NCBI GenBank assembly: GCA_002189035.1
Contig: NEEC01000013.1
Coordinates: 620,001 to 684,000 of the forward strand
Direction: 5' to 3'
Source: Utricularia gibba
Lineage: Eukaryota > Streptophyta > Magnoliopsida > Lamiales > Lentibulariaceae
Length of the DNA stretch: 64,000 nt
Both the position numbers and the translations under genes were made by a program. The number at the start of each line of letters is the position of its first letter. The stretch's first letter is position 1. The notes under the pieces were generated by a model. The model saw nothing but the letters and a program-made list of their open reading frames with translations, did not search any database and had not been told where the DNA came from. Shown here one piece after another: positions 1 to 12,500 of this stretch.

Positions 1-1684
1 CTTTCTCTCCACTTACTCCCATAAAGGTGAGGGCCTCATCAATTGAACCTTTCCAGCTCTTCAAGGTGAAGGAAGTCCAATCCATGGCTATCATTTTAGA
101 GGTCTCAAGCAGTGCAACAAGCTTTAATCCAAGACTAAGTTCATATGCACACCACCTCTATGAAATAATGACATATTCCAAAGCTTTTTTTTATATTTGG
201 CTATCTTGGCTGAAGTCTTCGACCTCTATTTTTTATTTTAATAGATTTTTTTTCAATTAACACAAAACATTCTCCATTTTGTAGATTCAAATTGTTCCCC
301 TCTTTCATCTCAAAAGAAGAAAACTCCATTTTTAATAATTTTAAAGAAAGATATTAGCGTGTTATCTAGTTAAATTTAATTTGTTTAGTAATTTTAATAG
401 AATTCGTATTTTTATGCACAAAATTAAACTAGATCTATACATTAGTATATATTCATAATGTCAACTTATTTAGTCTTCAACTTCACCTCAACTTGTCATG
501 AGCAACACTAAAAGAAGACATAACTGGGATTTCACTGAAAATAAATGGAAAAAATTTACTCATGGGATGAAGCAGTAGTATCACATATGCATATCTTGAA
601 TTAGAGTTAAAACATTGATGTCACATTACATTTTTGTATGAACTCCTTACAATTTGTAGTTGTGAGTTGTTATCAGCATTGATTTTAAAATACGAATGAA
701 CTTTAAACCTTGTAAACACCAGCCCCTTGTGTTTGGTTCCAAAATTGCTTTATATATTTTCTGTTTGATTTATATTTTATGCAAAATTGAGTTTTATAAA
801 TTTTATTTAATAAAAAATTTTAATTTTACAATAACTTTGAAAAATTTTCATTTATCAATCACCCTATTTCACTCAATACAAAGCTGCCCTTAGATATACT
901 AACCAAGCTTGGTTTCACCTGGCATCCAAGACTCATGCTCTCTTTTTCCACCAATTTTGGTGCTCACAGTCAAACCAATACTCAATACTGAGCCTTGAAC
1001 TCTCTTTAAATGAATGAAGCCCATTACACTCAATATCGACTCTTCACATTCAATCCATCCTTAGCGTCTAGTTCCATATTCAAGTATAACACTTGATACT
1101 GATAGGATCAGTTACACTTAGTATTTATCGAATGATACCTCTTCACTTTGTCAATACTCATTTTTTGTTGAAAAAGAGCATCAGAGGAGTAATAAGGTAG
1201 AAATATGTAGTGATAAGGATATGGGAGATAAGGTGGCTGATGTCTCTAAACGAGAGTGTAAAATTCATCCCATAGGCTAAGTCATCCTAACTTGAACATG
1301 GTATGGTTCAATTCATTAGAGAAATCATGGAAATCGATAAAAACTCATGAAGGAAATGATTTCAAGACATGGAAGGAATATATATACATGCATGGAAAAA
1401 TGATCCACCCGGAGGAGTGGTGCTACATGGATGAAAAGATGTTGCTTTTTAGTATTTGGAGGATACACACCATAATCACTTCTTTTTACTTCTTTATTAG
1501 GTCTTGTAATGTGCGAAACAATGTATGATGAACAATTGATTCAACTTCTCTCCCTGCATGCACATTTTTGGCTCTCTATTTTTTTCTATTAGTATCATCA
1601 CATTCATCTTTCTCATAGTTCCTCCCACTTTCCGTTCAAGCTTCCACATATTCCTATCCTCATGATCCTTCCCAATGACCACTT
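1..1684. other. AT-rich intergenic DNA, no gene recognised
   Basis: No open frame here resembles a known protein. The short frames are broken and have the base composition of the surrounding AT-rich DNA. The stretch just before the Copia gag start could hold the lost LTR and leader of that element, but no LTR ends were recognised. Confidence 0.6.
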
Positions 1685-3746
1685 CCAGCAACATTAATGT
1701 GGGAAACTTCATTACAATCAAGCTCACAAGTACGAATTATCAATTATGGGGAAAAACGGTCATTGGTTTGGCTAACAACCAAGGTCTTTACAAGCACTTG
1801 ATAGGAGAGACAGTCATTAAAAGCCTTGATTCATTTCAACCAGGGAACCCATAACAAGATATATGAATGCAGGAGAAGGAGACATGGAAGCAATGGAGCC
1901 AGTGGTTGATCATTCTGACTCCTCCAGAGGCACTACCACTTCCTACTCCAAGAATCTGTCCATAATTTTAACTCCCCAACACACAAACATTTTCCTTATC
2001 GTGTGAGGCATCACCACCATCATGATTCGAGCCACTTTTAGAAGGTCAAGATCTGTCTATTCCTCTAAAATAATCTTAAGAATTTACAAAATGGTGCACA
2101 TCCGATGGCCTCCTTCAAAGTTGGATTGTTGGTATGTTCTCTAACGAAACATGGCCATTGATTATTGTCTGTGAAACACTAATAGCAATTTGGTCAGCTC
2201 TTAAGGATGCATATGCCAAAAAATCTGAGCGTCTTTATGCACTTTTCTATGAGCTCACCCAAAGTCACAAGAGTCTATATCAGAATCTTGATGAGTATTT
2301 AATCTGCTTCAAGATCATCTGTGACAACCTTACAGAAATTGATGACACCATTCCAGATGTAGAGAAGGTCTACTACCTTTTAACAAGTCTAGGTTCAGGT
2401 TACGATGGCTTCTCTACCATCATGTTGAAGGAACCACAGCCTACTTACAAGGATTTGATTCCACAATTACGAAGGTTTGAGATGAGAAGAAAAATCAATG
2501 CATGTGGAGAAAAAATTTCCTTAGTAAACACATCCCTGGTGTAAAATCAACTAGGCTCACATCAGATGGAAGAGGCATCCAAGCCCATGATGCCAAGACA
2601 ACCCACAACAACCACAAGCATGGTCCTATGGTCGACAAGGCCGTGGACCACACCCAAGAAAATGAAGAATGACTCCAACTGAAAGAGAGCAAGGCATATT
2701 GCAAAAATATATTGAAAACTTCCCAACCCACAAACCAAGACTCGAGAGGCACAATCCCGCAAGTATTGGCCTCAATAACTCTTGACAATACTCTATATGA
2801 CATTGAGTGGATAGCTTATATGGGAGCCACCAACCATATGGCAAGTATCTCACTGTTGGGCTGGAAACTGCCTCCCTGTCTAAACGAGCCACAAAATGTT
2901 TTGGCCCATCCCAAATCCACCTTTAGTTCATGTGAGGGAGCTCAAATTCATCAAGACTATAAATGGGCATTTTGGATTGACCATTGCGTCAGTTTTTCCT
3001 CTTCGCAAAATAAAAAAGGAACACCTTGCAAGCTTTTATAAATTGGAGTCTTTGATTGGTTGCCAAGGCATGTTCCATCAGGGTGTCCCTACAATCGGTG
3101 ATTGCAAAAGGCAAAAAGGAGATTCCTTGTAGGAGTTCAAGCGATTATTGCTGCTTTGCTGTCTCCTAGTGTGCAGGGAGAAGTTTGGCCAGTTTTGAGC
3201 CTATTTCTTGGAGGTGTCTTGATCTTGTATCACAAGAACTTGGTGATTAGTGAAAAGTTATTCAATCTAGTGTGATTAGCACCCGTGGTTTTTACCGGTT
3301 TGATTTTCTCTGCGTTCTTATCATGTTCTTCCATTTTGCCTTTTGTTTGATTTTCTCTGCATTCACGCTGCTCCCATTGAAGTGGAAAACTACCACGAAT
3401 TATACAACATCACATGTCTTTAAAAACTTAACTCCATATACAAGTACTGACGATGTCAAGATTGAAGATGGATCAGCTCTACCTATTGTTGGTATCAAAA
3501 CATCTTTTCAACAAAATAATTCTACTCTTCCATTTCATGATGTGCTATACGTGCATAAACTCACTAAGAAACTCCTTTTCGTTTCACAACTTACTACTCA
3601 ATAGAAAGTTAATTGTAAGATTTACTAACACTAGTTTGTTTGTGAAGGATCATTCAACAGGGCAACATCATCGAGTAATCGGCCAATGTAGGGAAGGCCT
3701 TTATGTGATCAAACAATCCATTGAATCCTTTTTTTTTTCGCTTTAA
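1685..3746 (+). pseudogene. Decayed Ty1/Copia gag-protease region
   Basis: This is the 5' part of a Copia retrotransposon polyprotein. A gag N-terminus (NVGNFITIKLTSTNYQLWG) starts near 1695. After a roughly 200-base interruption the UBN2-type gag core resumes at 2100-2510 with LDEYLICFKIICDNL and YYLLTSLGSGYDGF. A degenerate zinc-knuckle stretch follows. The protease appears at 2808-2840 as WIAYMGATNHMAS, where family members have DSGATNHM, so the catalytic Asp is lost. The protease then breaks off and resumes near 3385 (NLTPYTSTDDVKIEDGS, LPFHDVLYVHKLTKKLLFVSQL). A frameshift near 3600 leads into the gag-pre-integrase part (VKDHSTGQHHR). Integrase and reverse transcriptase are absent. It cannot make a working product. 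Confidence 0.85.
2841..3384. repeat. Insertion inside the Copia protease
   Basis: The protease homology stops after ATNHMAS and resumes about 540 bases later at NYTTSHVFKNLTPY. The intervening DNA has no recognisable coding content. Near 3280-3350 it contains a run (tgattagcacccgtggtttt, then tttctctgcgttctt) that resembles the end of a Copia LTR, so a nested LTR fragment is possible. No clean target-site duplication was found. Confidence 0.4.
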
Positions 3747-4392
3747 GTCATGCCCCTCTTAGATATGGCATCAATGGTTATGCTATCCCAAGATTCCATG
3801 GTGTCTTTTTTAAAAAATAAAGATTATTGGATTTATGTTGTTGCAAATGAAAACTTGCTCTTTTTTTGTACCTTTTTAAAAATAAGAATTTTTATTTGAT
3901 TTAAATATTTTTTCAAATACAAAATTATTCTAAACAGATTCTAACTTCATATATTCTAAGTGTTGCTATCAGCTCTTGTCAAAAATCCTTATAATTTTTT
4001 CATTTCAATACTATTGATTTTGGTGGCTGGAAAAATTGTTTTTTTTTTAAAAAAAAAAACAACCCAAGATATTCTTGTATTAGGTTACGCATAGAATGAC
4101 AGAAGGGATATCCTCCTATCACCCCTTGATTTGTTCCAGTGTGCGCCGGCCCATTTCAAGCCCAACGGCTCATCACGTCCAGTTTGCTTATTGACAAACT
4201 TGGGATAATTTTATTTTAAAGTGAGGAGCAAACCTGTTAAAGACACTTGCCTTGGATGTGGCAGTCCCAAATTCGAAATGACAGACGAACATTTCTGCAA
4301 CACTCCCTTACAACAGCACAGCAATAACACGAACTTGAGAAACAAGGATGTGACAGAAAAACAAGGATAACCTGCAAATCTCTTCTTCTGCT
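3747..4392. other. Intergenic, no gene recognised
   Basis: AT-rich DNA with homopolymer runs near 4040, then about 200 bases of mixed composition next to the 3' end of the E6-like gene. That part probably holds its 3' UTR. Nothing else could be supported. Confidence 0.5.
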
Positions 4393-4899
4393 TCATGGCC
4401 AGTTGAAATTTTCTGCGTTTTTCAGCTGCTGGCCATTGAAATTCCCAAGTCCGGCGACGTCCCCGTTATCCGTGAAACGTGTCTCACCCTCCATTCCTTC
4501 CATTTGGGCGGGGATCCTGTTACCGGCGCCGCATCCACCGGCTCTCATTCCCTGTGCCTCCATTGCTAAAGGGTATCTGCCGTCGGTGTCCTTTTCAACG
4601 TTGTAGTAGTTGTTGGTCTGCTCTTCTGGGCTTTCATTCAATGCGTCTTGTTCCTCTCCCGAGCCGTAGCTCTCGGGAATCTTGGCTTCCGCGGAGGAGA
4701 GGCCGTATGCGTCGTCGTTTTGGGGGAGGAAACTCGGCTCCTTCATGTTGTCATCTTCGTCTGTGAGAATGACTTCCTTGTTGATGGAGCCTGGTGTTTT
4801 ACTGAAGAAATGGCTTTCTCTCGAATCGGCTACGAGAATCTGGGAGGCGAACAGAACAAGGAGAAACAGAGACGAGATGTTGCGAAATGTGAGCGCCAT
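4393..4899 (-). CDS. E6-like secreted protein
   Basis: A single-exon 168-aa protein. Residues 1-26 form a signal peptide (hydrophobic SLFLLVLFASQILVADS). The mature part begins with RESHFFSKTPG, matching the RE-x-FFSK start of plant E6-like proteins, first described as abundant in cotton fibre. PSFLPQNDDAYGL (about 55-67) corresponds to the family's FIPQTENGYGLYG, NNYYN follows, and EGMEGETRFTDNG near 135-147 corresponds to QGMSDTRFLENG. The usual Tyr-rich KYYYD stretch after that box is replaced by a Gly/Asn tail, and an Ala/Gly/Met-rich insert precedes it, so this is a divergent member. The ATG sits in a good context (gccATGG). The protein is expected to be secreted to the cell wall, but its biochemical role is unknown. 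Confidence 0.72.
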   Translation of the reverse strand: MALTFRNISSLFLLVLFASQILVADSRESHFFSKTPGSINKEVILTDEDDNMKEPSFLPQNDDAYGLSSAEAKIPESYGSGEEQDALNESPEEQTNNYYNVEKDTDGRYPLAMEAQGMRAGGCGAGNRIPAQMEGMEGETRFTDNGDVAGLGNFNGQQLKNAENFNWP

Positions 4900-4954
4900 G
4901 GCCGCGTAGAGAGAGGAGAGAACTTGCTGATGGTCACTTCAGTAGTTGGTAGAT

Positions 4955-4962
4955 TATATATA
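4955..4962 (-). promoter_or_regulatory. TATA box of the E6-like gene
   Basis: TATATATA lies 56 bases upstream of the ATG on the minus strand. The leader between them is pyrimidine-rich (tctctcctctctctac), typical of a short plant 5' UTR. Assigned by position and sequence only. Confidence 0.55.
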
Positions 4963-6849
4963 CAGCAGAGGGAGCATGAAGGCCCCCGCTAGTTGTCTCC
5001 ATTATTAATATTAAACCTATTTATTATTATTATTATTACTAATGTAATAACACTTGAGGACAGAAAACTTAAAAGGGCTACATACCCAAGGAATTCATTT
5101 TTTATTAATCTTCTTATGGGAAAAAAAAAAAGTTAACAGATTTTTTATAAAACATTTATAATAATAATAAAAAAAATCTCAATCATTTAATTTAAAAGGA
5201 TGAAATGTTGATGCCAATTATACCCTGATGAGGGACCAAAACTGTTAATGAACCAAGAGGGGGGGCGTGGGTGAAAAAGTAAAAACACGAGGCATTATGG
5301 GTATGAAATAATGTCAAGAATGAGGCCTTTCAATTACCGACATAGCACTTATTTCTAAGTAACTATTTTCACATTATTATGTGCAAAAATAAATAGAATT
5401 ACACCCTCACATCATTAGTGTGCTAATTATTATTAATTCCTAATACTAGCTTAGCTTAGATCCCATTATTGAGATCTTGTTGGAATCGTCTAGAAGATGC
5501 CAACAAGACCACGGGGACAACACAATCAAGTTAAAAGGACAATGGATGTGTTACGAAACTGTGAGTTTTACACACAAAAAAGACTCCTCCGATGAATAAT
5601 TAAGGAAAGTGCTGTCTCCAAGAAACTACAATTAAAATGATTTTCAAAATCTTCAATCGTACACCTAAGGTTTGGAGGCTATGCTGCCAAAGTAGCCTAT
5701 GCAAAATAGCTCCATTGAGTAAATATTTGCATTATAACTACATTTCTTTAAAAAACCATTATTATTTATTTATTATATATGTCAGTTGATATATAAAATC
5801 ATATTTCATGAATATAGTTCTGAATAATTATTTAAATACATGTATTTAGATTTATATTTGAATAATATGTTCAATAATTAATTACTTTTATTGTGTGAAA
5901 TATGGGCTCATATAATATAAATAATAAGTAGCTATTTGGTAAATAAATATAGAAAATAATGCTATTTGACTAATATATTTTTTGGATATAGTTATTCTAC
6001 TAATTTCCCCAATTTGGAAGCAATTTATATGAACATGAAGGAACAGCATGAGGTGTTGTAGGAAGTTCCTTTAATGGTTCGACTTTCTTCTTTGCAGTAA
6101 GAAGCCACAAGAATGCATAAACTAGGACTCATGTTTAAAGGTCCCATGAATACCAAGCATGCAAGATTTTTAAGATTGTCTAAGGTCTCAAGAGGTGTCT
6201 CTCTTCGGGTCTTTCTTTCTTAACAAGGGTTTCCCTTGAAGAAGTAGCATATTGTATGAAATTGATATGAATTATTCTACAATCTATCAACTATCTTTTT
6301 TTCTAAAATCAGAAAAGTTTTGAGCAACATCATTTTCAATGCTTGGTGCACCTATCAATGCTGTGTTTTGAGAAAAGTTTCAAGGATGGATTTGGCTTAA
6401 GATTAGCCCTAAGCATTTGGTAATTACAGAAAGTTACAAAAATCAATTACTGGAACTGAAAAATTTTTACTACCACTTTTTGAATCATTTTGTTAGTTAG
6501 GTTTGGTATTTATTGAACCACATTTAGTAATAAAATAATATTACTGAATTTAAAAGCTTGCTAATAAGAAAATCTGAAAAAGAAAATGCAAATGAAATAG
6601 TTCATTTTCTCAACATTAAAGGAGTTTCTCAACTATAACAACGAAAAAATCACCTATTATATAATTATTATTTCAAAGAAAAAAAACTTGATAAAACAAA
6701 AAATGCAAAACTAGGATGAAAATCATAGAATGGATCTAATGTCCCTGGATAGTGTTTGTTGACTCTCCAAAGATTGTAGATGTTCACTAAAAAAATAATA
6801 GATAAAAATATACAATATTTGAAGTTATATTGCAGTAGCATATGCAGAA
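4963..6849. other. AT-rich intergenic DNA
   Basis: Includes the upstream region of the E6-like gene. No coding homology, tRNA or clear repeat boundary was recognised. The longest open frame is on the minus strand near 6668-6859 and has no family signature. Confidence 0.5.
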
Positions 6850-9490
6850 GATCAAGCACGACATGTAGCTGGTCTTAGTGTGTTGGACATGTACTTCTCT
6901 AAGCTAGATGGGACAGCTAGGCTAAAACGTGTAGACATGGTAATTATCCACATTTGTAGCAATTGAAGCTCTATAGATAAAGATTGTATATAGCTTAGGG
7001 GAAAGGAATGGGGAGAGAATTCTATCTATTCCTCAAGAGTGCAGAGATTGTAAGAGTCATTGGGTATGTAGCTCTAAAGGAGTGGTATGTATAAGTGCAT
7101 AAATGTTTTGCTGATTTCTTCTTTGTATTCTTGAAATGATATAGTTAATTCTCAAATTTTGGGGTAAACCCTATTCTAAAAGGTTTTTTATTCAGGTTTT
7201 TTGTGAAAACTATATCAATGGAAAACGATTATTGTATTGTTTTTATTTTCAAATTTGCAAAAAGTAGAATAACTTGGATGTTGTGTTCTTTAATATTGGA
7301 GGGCCAATAAATGTGGCCATTGCAAGTGATATGCACTATTACATAACGTTTATTGATAATGCTATTTGAATGTCATGAATGTATTTAGTAAAGAAAAAGT
7401 CACACATCTTTGTGTGATTCAAGATATTTCATAAGTTGGTAGAAAGGGAATTTGGTTTGAAGCTAAAGTGTCACTAGATTGAGGATTTTGTTATGCTCAT
7501 TTTGTACATGCTACTACATTTATTGAATAAACACCAATCTACAAAGTTTGATATGAAGGATTTGGGCATAATTAAGATGATTGTGATATTAATATTGAAA
7601 GACAATAAAAAAATGTACATTGAATAAGGCCAACTGTGCTGTACCCATTGTCATCAAGAATTTTCAAACTATAAGAGTGTAAGTTAGTATTTGATTCAAT
7701 GAGTCTCTCAATCAACCTATCTCCATTTTTTTGTCTCAAGCATGATGAAGATAGACTAGGGATGCAAGATCAACCTTTCTCATCATTGATCAGGTTTTTT
7801 ATGTACCTCATGGTCTGCACCACACTTGATGTTGCATACTATGTCAACTGCATTAATCAATACATGTCCAACACAAGTTTGATGCAATGGGAGTCAGTGA
7901 AATGATTACTATGGCATTTAAAGAGCACAATTGAGATAAAACATATGTTATAGGTCCAACAGCCATGCTCCTTCTATATATGATGATTTGGATTTAACAA
8001 AAGATGCGGATACCAACAGTTATATCACAAGTGTAATCTCCATGATAGTAAAAGCAAGGGTTGAAGGGATATCGAGTATGCAAAAATGGATTGCTCTTTT
8101 ATCCATAGAGGTAGTGTCTATATCATTTCTAAAGCAACAATAGAGGTATTGTGATTGGAACTAGGTAGTGATCACAAAATGTCTGCCATCCTTGCCCAAG
8201 AAAGATTAATGTCTCCATTGCTTTGATCATTTGGTCATTGTAAACTCTAACCACAACTTTGTATTCCTCCCCCTCTTTACTTTTATCATATCAATATATC
8301 ATCATATGATCTTCTAGAGCTTGGCGTGTTTTGAATGCTTTCTCAAATTGTCTACACTTATATATCTTTTTCAAGACATAAACACATCTACGTGAAGGGT
8401 ACAAGGAACTTCTAGTACTCTATGCATTTTGATATTATGTGTCTGAGTCGATGATTGTTGGGAGACAATTCTATCGATATTCTCCTCCATGTATTCTCAT
8501 TACTTGTTGTGATTGTAAAAACCCTCTAACTATTGTATATGAAAATATATAATACTACATCTGACATATCATATATTTTTTTCCTTAATAAATTTATGAT
8601 AGAAAAAATAAAATATATACACAATGTTCATATATTTTATATTATTATGTATAAATATTTATATTTTATTTAAAATAATCCATCCACTTTAGAATCTCAA
8701 ATAATTTATTAATTAAAATGAATAAAATAATTTCAATAAGAAACATAATATGATGTTAAAAAATTAGAAAATAAATATATTTTTTTAGACTTAGCAAAGG
8801 AAATAAAGAAATACAAAAACTAATTTTAATAAGGAACATAATATGAAATATATTTTTTAGTGATAAAAATTGCTTAAAAAAATTTTCAATTGGGAACATG
8901 AAGCCCAAGGGAAGGTGAACATTGAACAACCATGCATCTCATCACTCAAAAATAAAACATGCGAACATTAGGTAACATTGGATCAGTGAAAATATGAAAC
9001 AAGAAAAGTCGAGATTGCTAAAAATGATCATTGATATTAATATTATATATATGATGACAAACATCTTAACTTCTTCTTGGTATTCAAAGTTGATGAAGAA
9101 GTTTGGACTTATCCTGAAGGAGTAATAAGAGGATCATTTCTAGTTAGGAGGAGAGATTGTAGAAGAAAAATCAACATCTATAAGTTGATCTTACTAGGTT
9201 GAGCGTTTCATCTTTGGAGTGGAAGTAATTACTGTGACATGAAATTCAAATATGGTAGTTTCCTACATTTATAAAACTTGAAACTCCACACATAAAGACA
9301 ATATACATCATGGGAGAAAGGAAGCGAGAGAGAGTTCTAGAACAAAGAGTGTAAGAGTAATTGTATAGCTATGCAGTAGTAGTATGCATAACTATGAAAG
9401 TATTGTACTTATCTCTCATTTATATTCTTAAAGTGATATAGTGAATTCTCATAACTTAGGGTAAACCATAATTGTTTTAAGTGGTTCAAT
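6850..9490 (+). mobile_element. Decayed Copia element with RT and RNase H remnants
   Basis: LTR-like sequence at about 6960-7200 (gatatagttaattctcaaat, then ggggtaaaccctat) is echoed at 9420-9480 (gatatagtgaattctcataa, then gggtaaacc), suggesting two diverged LTRs. Between them lies the C-terminal reverse transcriptase and RNase H region. FDSMSLSINLSPFFCLKHDEDRLGM and FMYLMVCTTLDVAYYVNCINQYMS (7690-7900) correspond to the Copia blocks around KTDEDREYM and LMYAMVCTRPDI. An RNase H tail resembling HHSRTKHIDIRYHWI appears at 8925-8980. There are many stops and frameshifts, and gag, protease and integrase are missing. A 1.3-kb part recurs at 11120-12500. Confidence 0.7.
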
Positions 9491-11119
9491 TCCTCAACAT
9501 TTATATGTTACTCATTTTTTAGTCTTAATGTGTACAAGTGAGATGCACAAGTGGTATAATAAAACGAAATAATTAGATATTGTTAAGTGTCATTTTCTCA
9601 TTATTTTTTAGGTCATTTTTATATCTAAATGCGATAAAAGTTGTTTAGTTAAGAATTTATAATATAAGGTTTAGGTTTTATCTAAATTATGGTAATTATC
9701 CTAAATCATGTATTTTATCTAATATTTTTACTAATTTTGTTTAAGTTTTATTAAGGGTGAACACATAGCAAGACGTGGGAAAAAAAGAGTATTCTTTTTA
9801 ATTAAGCTTCATTGTTTACGTTAATTTCATTGTTTATTTACAATCCCCTTATTCAATCTTTATCAATCACATTTATTGCACTCTTTATTTTATAAACCCA
9901 TTTACAAATTGTGCTAGTTGTATTCGGTGTAACTTCACTTTTCACTTGAAAAATAACTCCTTATGTTCGATATTTGTACTATGCATTTTGTGTTTTATAA
10001 CTTTTAAAAATCCTTAAAATTTATTATGAAAATGGCACACATTAGACATTAAAGGTAATTATGCTAGAACAGGAGTTGCTATCTAAATACTATAATGAGT
10101 ATCTTTTCAGACAATATGGTACTACAGTCTTTTGATTGTTTAGTAACATTAACACATTTATACACCACCATGTTATAGCCTATAGTATACATTATGAAAA
10201 ATTCACAATCAATTATTTAATATTAGATCTTTCATATATTAGTAGTCATGTATACATATCATACAAATAACATAAAATGTGACAACACAAAATAATAATT
10301 TCTCTTCAACTAAAATAGTAATGACCAAATTGAAAAAGTATGCATTACATCACAAGAAAATAACACCTTTGTCTCCTAAAGTTCAAAATCATAATATATG
10401 TAACATCAAAGTACCTAAAACAAATAGTAAAAAAGATAAAAAAATGTGATAGAAAATAAATAGAACATAAATATGAATTAGCATATGAAGGTGTTTTCAT
10501 CATATCTATAATATAAAAAAAAACACAATTTCATATTATATAATAAATAATATAAAATACAAAATATAAAATTTTAATTAGTATTTCCTTTATCTGTTTG
10601 TTAATCCACCAAAATATTCTCCTTAATATTATTGATAGGTTTTTATTAAATCCAGTTTTAGTAGCAACTCCATATTAGCAATGTATTTCAATTTAATGAT
10701 CTCACCTCCAATATTAAATGATGATTCCAATTAAACCATGGATATAGGAATCATAACATAAAAACATTGCATGCAAGTTTTCATAAAATTTGATATATGG
10801 GAATATGAAATTTATAACATGATAAAATAAATCAATCTCTTATACAAAAGGTTTTTTACAAAGGTAATTATCTAATTCAAATATATCTTCATCTTTTATT
10901 TCAAATATAATCTTGAGTTATTACTCAAATAACTCTTCTAGTTTTTCTATCTTTTTCAATTTGAAATCTACTATTTTTATCCCTTCTTACTATATCTTGA
11001 GTATGATATTCAGTTATTATTTTTATAATTTTCCTATTTGCTCTATCTTTTTCAACCTTAGATCCACCATTTTCATTCTTTGCTATTATATTGTGGCTAT
11101 TAGAGAGAGCCAAACCAAA
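9491..11119. other. AT-rich intergenic DNA
   Basis: Low-complexity AT-rich sequence. No coding homology or RNA gene was recognised. The open frame at 10925-11212 on the minus strand overlaps the start of the second Copia fragment and looks spurious. Confidence 0.5.
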
Positions 11120-12500
11120 ATTCACAAATAGTTTATTGAGGATTTCATTATGCTCTTTTTGTATATTGATGACATATTGCTCACAACACACTACTAAATG
11201 TTGAAGAAACATCTATTAGCAAAGTTTGAAATGAAGGATTTGGGAAAAGCTAAAATGATTATGAGTATTGATATTGAGAGAAAATAGGAAAAATGTATGT
11301 TGAGTCAGGCCAAATGTGTTATACCTATTATGTCATCAAGAAGTTTGGAATGATAAGAGTGTAAAATAGTATCCGATCCAATGAGTCTCTCGATCAAACT
11401 ATTTGCAATTTTTTGTCTCAAGCATAATGAAGTTAGACTAGCAATTCAAGACTAACCTTTTTCATCGTTGGCTGGGTCTTTGATGTGTCTCATGATCTGC
11501 ACCAAACTTGACATTACATACTTCATCAACTGAATATTAGTCAATATATGTTCAATATGGGTTCGATGCAATCAAAGTTAGTAAAATGATTACTATGGTA
11601 TTTGAAGGGTACAACTGAGGTAAACATATGTTATGAGTCCAACATTCATACTACTTTTGTATATGTTGATTCGGATTTCACAAAGATGTGGATACCAATA
11701 CGTATATCAAAGGTGTAATCTACATTATCGGGAGAGCAAGGGTTGAATGGATGTCGAGTATGCAAAAATGGATAGCTCTTTCATCCATAGAGGTAGTGTT
11801 TATGTCATATATGAAGCAACAACAAAGGTCTTGTGATTGGACAGATTTCTAAAGGAAAGGATTTGAAAATCTAAGTGGTCACAAAATGTAATTCTTTTGT
11901 ACAATCAGAGTATCATAGCATTAAGTTCCCATGTAAGTCATCACTCAAGAACGAAACATGTTTGCCATCCTCGCCCAAGAAAGACTAACATCTTCATTGC
12001 TTTGATCATTTGGTCAACCCCATCTTTGGATTCCACCCTCTCGTTAACTTTATCATATCAATGTCTCGTCATATGACCTCCTTAAGTTTGATGCATTTTG
12101 AATATTTTCTCGTATTGTCTAAACTTGTGAATCTTTATCAGGGCATTAAAACTATCTTCATGAAGGGTACGAGAAACTTCTAATGCTCTCTCCATTTCGA
12201 TATCATGTGTTCAAGCCAATGATCATCGGAAGGCAAACTTCTCGTTATTCTCCTCCATGTATTTTCTCTATTTTCCATAATTATAAAAACCCTCCAACTA
12301 TTGTTGATGAAAATATCTAATGTCTTATATATGACGTATCATATATTTCTTTTCTTAATCATTTTTTATAGAAAAAACATTGATATATATGCAAAATGAT
12401 CAAATATTTTATATTATTATGTATAAATACTTTTATTTTGTTTAAGATAATACACCTATTTTTGAATCTCAAACAATTTATTAATTAAAATTATATGATA
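11120..12500 (+). pseudogene. Second copy of the Copia RT/RNase H fragment
   Basis: Collinear with 7440-8730. It keeps the RT catalytic box (FLYIDDILL, the YVDDMLL block of Copia, at about 11155-11182), then KFEMKDLGKAKMIMSIDIE, then MSLSIKLFAIFCLKHNEVRLA and SLMCLMICTKLDITYFIN. About 100 bases near 11850-11960, including HHSRTKH of RNase H, are present here and missing from the first copy. Similarity continues past the coding part into AT-rich DNA to about 12500. Stops and frameshifts make it non-functional. Confidence 0.75.

Noticed and set aside
4403-4992. Long plus-strand open frames opposite the E6-like gene
   Set aside because: They are shadows of the minus-strand coding exon and have no signal peptide or family match.
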